DNA from: Tricholomella constricta
Taxonomy: Eukaryota > Basidiomycota > Agaricomycetes > Agaricales > Lyophyllaceae
Direction of reading: 5' to 3'
Length of the DNA: 64,000 nt
Assembly (NCBI GenBank): GCA_013368375.1
Contig: JAACJP010000021.1
Span: forward strand, 186,001 to 250,000
Shown here: positions 61,535 through 64,000 of the stretch, piece by piece
Layout: the number at the start of each line of letters is the position of its first letter
Numbering within the stretch: the first letter of the stretch is position 1
Position numbers and translations under genes: made by a program
The notes under the pieces: model-generated
What the model saw: the letters and a program-made list of their open reading frames with translations, nothing else
Databases searched by the model: none
What the model was told of the DNA's origin: nothing

Positions 61535-61729
61535 TTGATCCAAGCTTCCCTCTATCCACTGTATCAATAGCCCCTTCTCACTAGAATCTCCGGTCGGTTT
61601 TAGAGACCGATAATTATTTCCTTCGCAGCTGGCAGATAGATTTGACCTAGCTTTGTATTAATAACACTCTGTCTGGATAGCTATCGTTGCCAATCGTACA
61701 GTCACATACAACCAAAGGATCCGTCGACT
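61535..61729. other. Spacer between convergent genes
   Basis: Nothing seen. Confidence 0.6.
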
Positions 61730-62521
61730 TCAGACCATGGATAGCATCTCCCCAAGATTTCGAGCCTCCGCTTCCGACATTTCACACCGCTTGACCAGTT
61801 CCTCGATAGCGGACCCAGCGACGGTTCTAACGTGCCGGTGTTCGATAGGATCCCGGAGGTACCGGCTTTCGTAGCTGACGGTGACAATATCCCTAAACCA
61901 CTCGATTGGCTGAACCGCCCACGGTTGTTCGCGACACTGGGATTCAATAAGCTTCCGCATCTTCTTCATCGACTCCTCGTACTCCTCATCTAACCTATGC
62001 GCACCAGACTTCAGGAGCTTCCCTCGCGTCGCAGTGATGCACGCCACACCCTGCGGGTACATCTCATACCGCTGGAAGGCGCCTTTGTTCCGAACCCACC
62101 AGTCGTCCATGTCGGTCTCTTGCTCGAGTCCTGTGACGGCAAGGATGATGGGCACCTGACGACGGCAAATAATCTCATGGAAGAGGCGCCAGTTTTTATG
62201 CGCGGCCTCCTTGATCCTGGGCCCCCGCATGCAGAAAACGAGAAGGTTGACGCCCGTGTCGAGGCTTTTCAGGAGGCGAAAGAGCTGTACGATAGCCTTC
62301 TGTTTCGGGACTGTGCCGGCCTCGCCCTCGTCAAGACCAGCGGTGTCGTAGACGTTGAACTTGGTGTCTAAGAAGTCGATGGTGTAACGTGCGCTGGTAA
62401 AGGTGCAGCCATTCACGCTGCTGGAGACGGTGGCTAGATGGCGTTGGGCTATCATGTTTACGATCGAGCTCTTTCCGGAGCCAGATTCTCCGAAGAGGAT
62501 GATGTTTGGAGTAGGAGCCAT
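61730..62521 (-). CDS. P-loop G-domain protein (AIG1/septin-like)
   Basis: A single exon of 263 residues from ATG 62521. G1 is GESGSGKSS (residues 11-19). G3 is DTAGLDEGE. A hydrophobic strand NLLVFCMRG precedes the switch helix, and the G4 position reads VTGLEQ rather than NKxD or TKxD, so guanine specificity is doubtful. The C-terminal 90 residues are helical. No membrane segment or lipid motif is seen. It is paired head to head with a clear paralogue at 63366, suggesting local duplication. Cellular role unknown; the family belongs to the TRAFAC GTPases that often assemble on membranes. Confidence 0.75.
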   Translation of the reverse strand: MAPTPNIILFGESGSGKSSIVNMIAQRHLATVSSSVNGCTFTSARYTIDFLDTKFNVYDTAGLDEGEAGTVPKQKAIVQLFRLLKSLDTGVNLLVFCMRGPRIKEAAHKNWRLFHEIICRRQVPIILAVTGLEQETDMDDWWVRNKGAFQRYEMYPQGVACITATRGKLLKSGAHRLDEEYEESMKKMRKLIESQCREQPWAVQPIEWFRDIVTVSYESRYLRDPIEHRHVRTVAGSAIEELVKRCEMSEAEARNLGEMLSMV

Positions 62522-63365
62522 GAGCTGAAAAGCGTCGCGGAAATCGTCGAGAAATAAGTAAAAGGGAAACCTTAGTAAGATGGCTGCTCACACTGTCGTT
62601 GGATCAAGAGGTACGTAAAGGGTGCTTATGCTTGTGGCGGGGTCTCTTTGGAATTGAATTATATGTATGGCGTGTTGGCTGACGTTCTAGCATCGGTGGC
62701 CAAACCCTGGGCCCTGTCCAGAATATCACAGAAACTGGAGAAGCCTTGAAGGCATCAGAGCGCCATGCATATCCAGCGTGTTCGTAGCCACCCGCTAAAG
62801 ATCGAAACTGCCTGCTGGCACTTACGGCACCAAAGATAGTACCGATCAGCGCTACAAGTGACAGTTCAGAGGGAAACGCATTGCTCCCGCGTGCACGGCC
62901 CAATGCGTCATCTGTAGAACGGAAGAGTGTACGAAGTGACGAGTTGCTGAGCGGCCATGATTTGATCGGACAAAAGCAGGCTGTCAAGTATCGCAGAATT
63001 TATATTGTGTCGAGGCCTCGTGTAAGTACGAGGTTCTGAACGCCCAAGGTTCGAGATGTGCTAAAGAAGGGAGAAAGTTGATCGGTCCAGAGGCATGGCG
63101 GCAGTCACCTCCAAAAAACATTTTGTTTCAATGTGACACGCGCATTTGACTCGGGGAGCTGCCCTATTCAACACGTTGGAAAGATGCGCCGCTAGATGGT
63201 ACAAAAAAAAGCTATATCACAGATTGCGGACGCAGCATTCGGAAAATCTGGACTAAATCCTCCTCTCCAGGACCTCAGTCGATTAAAAACTGTACTTCCA
63301 GAAATTGCGAGAAGACCAGTGTGAGTGCCCTATTGTGCCAGACATATCGCAGCCTGACGTACTAG
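62522..63365. other. Divergent intergenic region
   Basis: Shared upstream region of the two G-domain genes. A 127-codon minus frame (62604-62987) has no motif and is not supported. Confidence 0.6.
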
Positions 63366-64000
63366 ATGGCTCAGACTCCCAGGGCAACCTCAAAGCGGGC
63401 GCAAGCCGTCGCACACGGTCGAACAAACAACCCAGATATTCCGCCACTTCAGACACATCACCTTACCTATTCAACTCGTCCAGCAAACATGTTACCGGCT
63501 AACATCCAGGCTCCTCCTCCTGCTAGGACAACCCAAGGTATAGCAGAGGCGCAAAAATATTCATCCAACCCAGCTTACGGTCAAGCGGCCACGAGTTATC
63601 AAGACAGTCGCATCTCAGATCATATTCGCCACCTCGGAAACAGTGCCATCGCTTCCAATCAAGCAGAGGGACAAACGCTTAGGACGAGAGGATCCTCTGC
63701 AGAGAACACCATTTTTAGCGGCGCTCTCCGCCCTGAAGGCACCGTCGGCGTCCCTAACATTCTCATTTTCGGGGAGACAGGCACAGGGAAAAGCTCTGCC
63801 ATCAACCTAATCGCAGGGCGCGCCATTGCGGGTGTGTCCGGGGACGCCCAGGGCTACACGTTCGGGAGCACCGCGTACACTGTTTTCATCGACGACGGCA
63901 GCGGTACGATGCAGGTGACGTTTTGGGATACCGCAGGGCTGAACGAGGGCGAGCACGGCACGGTCCCAGCCGTCCGGGCGATGAAGAACCTGCAGGAGCT
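63366..64000 (+). CDS. P-loop G-domain protein, 3' end beyond window
   Basis: The frame is open from ATG 63366 (MAQTPRATSKRAQAV) to the window end, 211 codons, with no stop. A disordered N-terminal extension of about 125 residues precedes the G domain: GVPNILIFGETGTGKSS, then DTAGLNEGEHGTVP. The G1-to-G3 region is clearly related to the minus-strand gene at 61730-62521 (shared NI.LFGE.G.GKSS, GCTF/GYTF, DTAGL.EGE.GTVP). The paralogue has no such extension. The G4 region is outside the window. Confidence 0.75.
   Translation, partial: MAQTPRATSKRAQAVAHGRTNNPDIPPLQTHHLTYSTRPANMLPANIQAPPPARTTQGIAEAQKYSSNPAYGQAATSYQDSRISDHIRHLGNSAIASNQAEGQTLRTRGSSAENTIFSGALRPEGTVGVPNILIFGETGTGKSSAINLIAGRAIAGVSGDAQGYTFGSTAYTVFIDDGSGTMQVTFWDTAGLNEGEHGTVPAVRAMKNLQE

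Noticed and set aside
62604..62987. 127-codon minus-strand frame between the G-domain genes
   Set aside because: No motif or supporting signals; lies in the shared upstream region.

Overview
The window looks like a chromosome segment of a mushroom-forming basidiomycete (Agaricomycete). Its genes are dense and split by many 45-70 nt introns. It carries KDZ, MULE and LTR-element proteins of the kinds expanded in that class, an NLR-like STAND gene with a four-helix N-terminal region, a DMATS prenyltransferase, and fungal housekeeping genes (CDC12-type septin, PRP43, cytosolic TyrRS, a Caj1/Djp1-like DnaJ). No species is claimed.

Layout. 1-10135: a decayed Ty3/Gypsy chromovirus whose 5' LTR is almost wholly off the left edge. 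It has gag and pol ORFs broken by frameshifts and stops, an intact extra 750-codon ORF between pol and the 3' LTR, and sits inside an unidentified ORF (10136-10728). 10905-12690: a G-rich minisatellite of 11 units with a hairpin in each. 13268-14810 (-): an unknown four-exon gene. 15080-27802: a block bounded by imperfect inverted repeats. It holds a KDZ-type transposase gene split by a very recent Ty1/Copia insertion (17555-23866; two 280-bp LTRs with no difference seen, TTGAC target duplication, intact 1848-codon gag-pol) and a convergent unknown gene. 29675-49590: the gene-rich core: septin, a small mitochondrial-type protein, a broken NLR copy facing an intact NLR gene, an MFS sugar transporter, PRP43, a 52-residue membrane protein, TyrRS and DnaJ. 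50347-51321: a small secreted LPMO-like protein. 51621-57525: a complete Mutator-like element with 31-bp TIRs and a 9-bp target duplication, whose one spliced gene joins a ULP1-type cysteine protease to a MULE transposase. 58718-59307: a Tc1/mariner-like MITE. 59623-61534: a DMATS-type prenyltransferase. 61730-64000: two divergent genes for one P-loop G-domain family, the second cut by the window end.

Most striking points: (i) the Copia LTR holds an intron-bearing segment and, 12 nt later, the same segment with that 56-nt intron exactly removed; (ii) the ULP1-MULE fusion holds reading phase across eight splice junctions; (iii) the Gypsy third ORF is intact beside wrecked gag and pol, with a splice-acceptor-like motif just upstream; (iv) a 29-bp tandem duplication exactly accounts for the gag frameshift.

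Splice models were read by eye from GT-AG (and two GC-AG) signals plus reading phase. Family names come from recognised motifs, not from searches.
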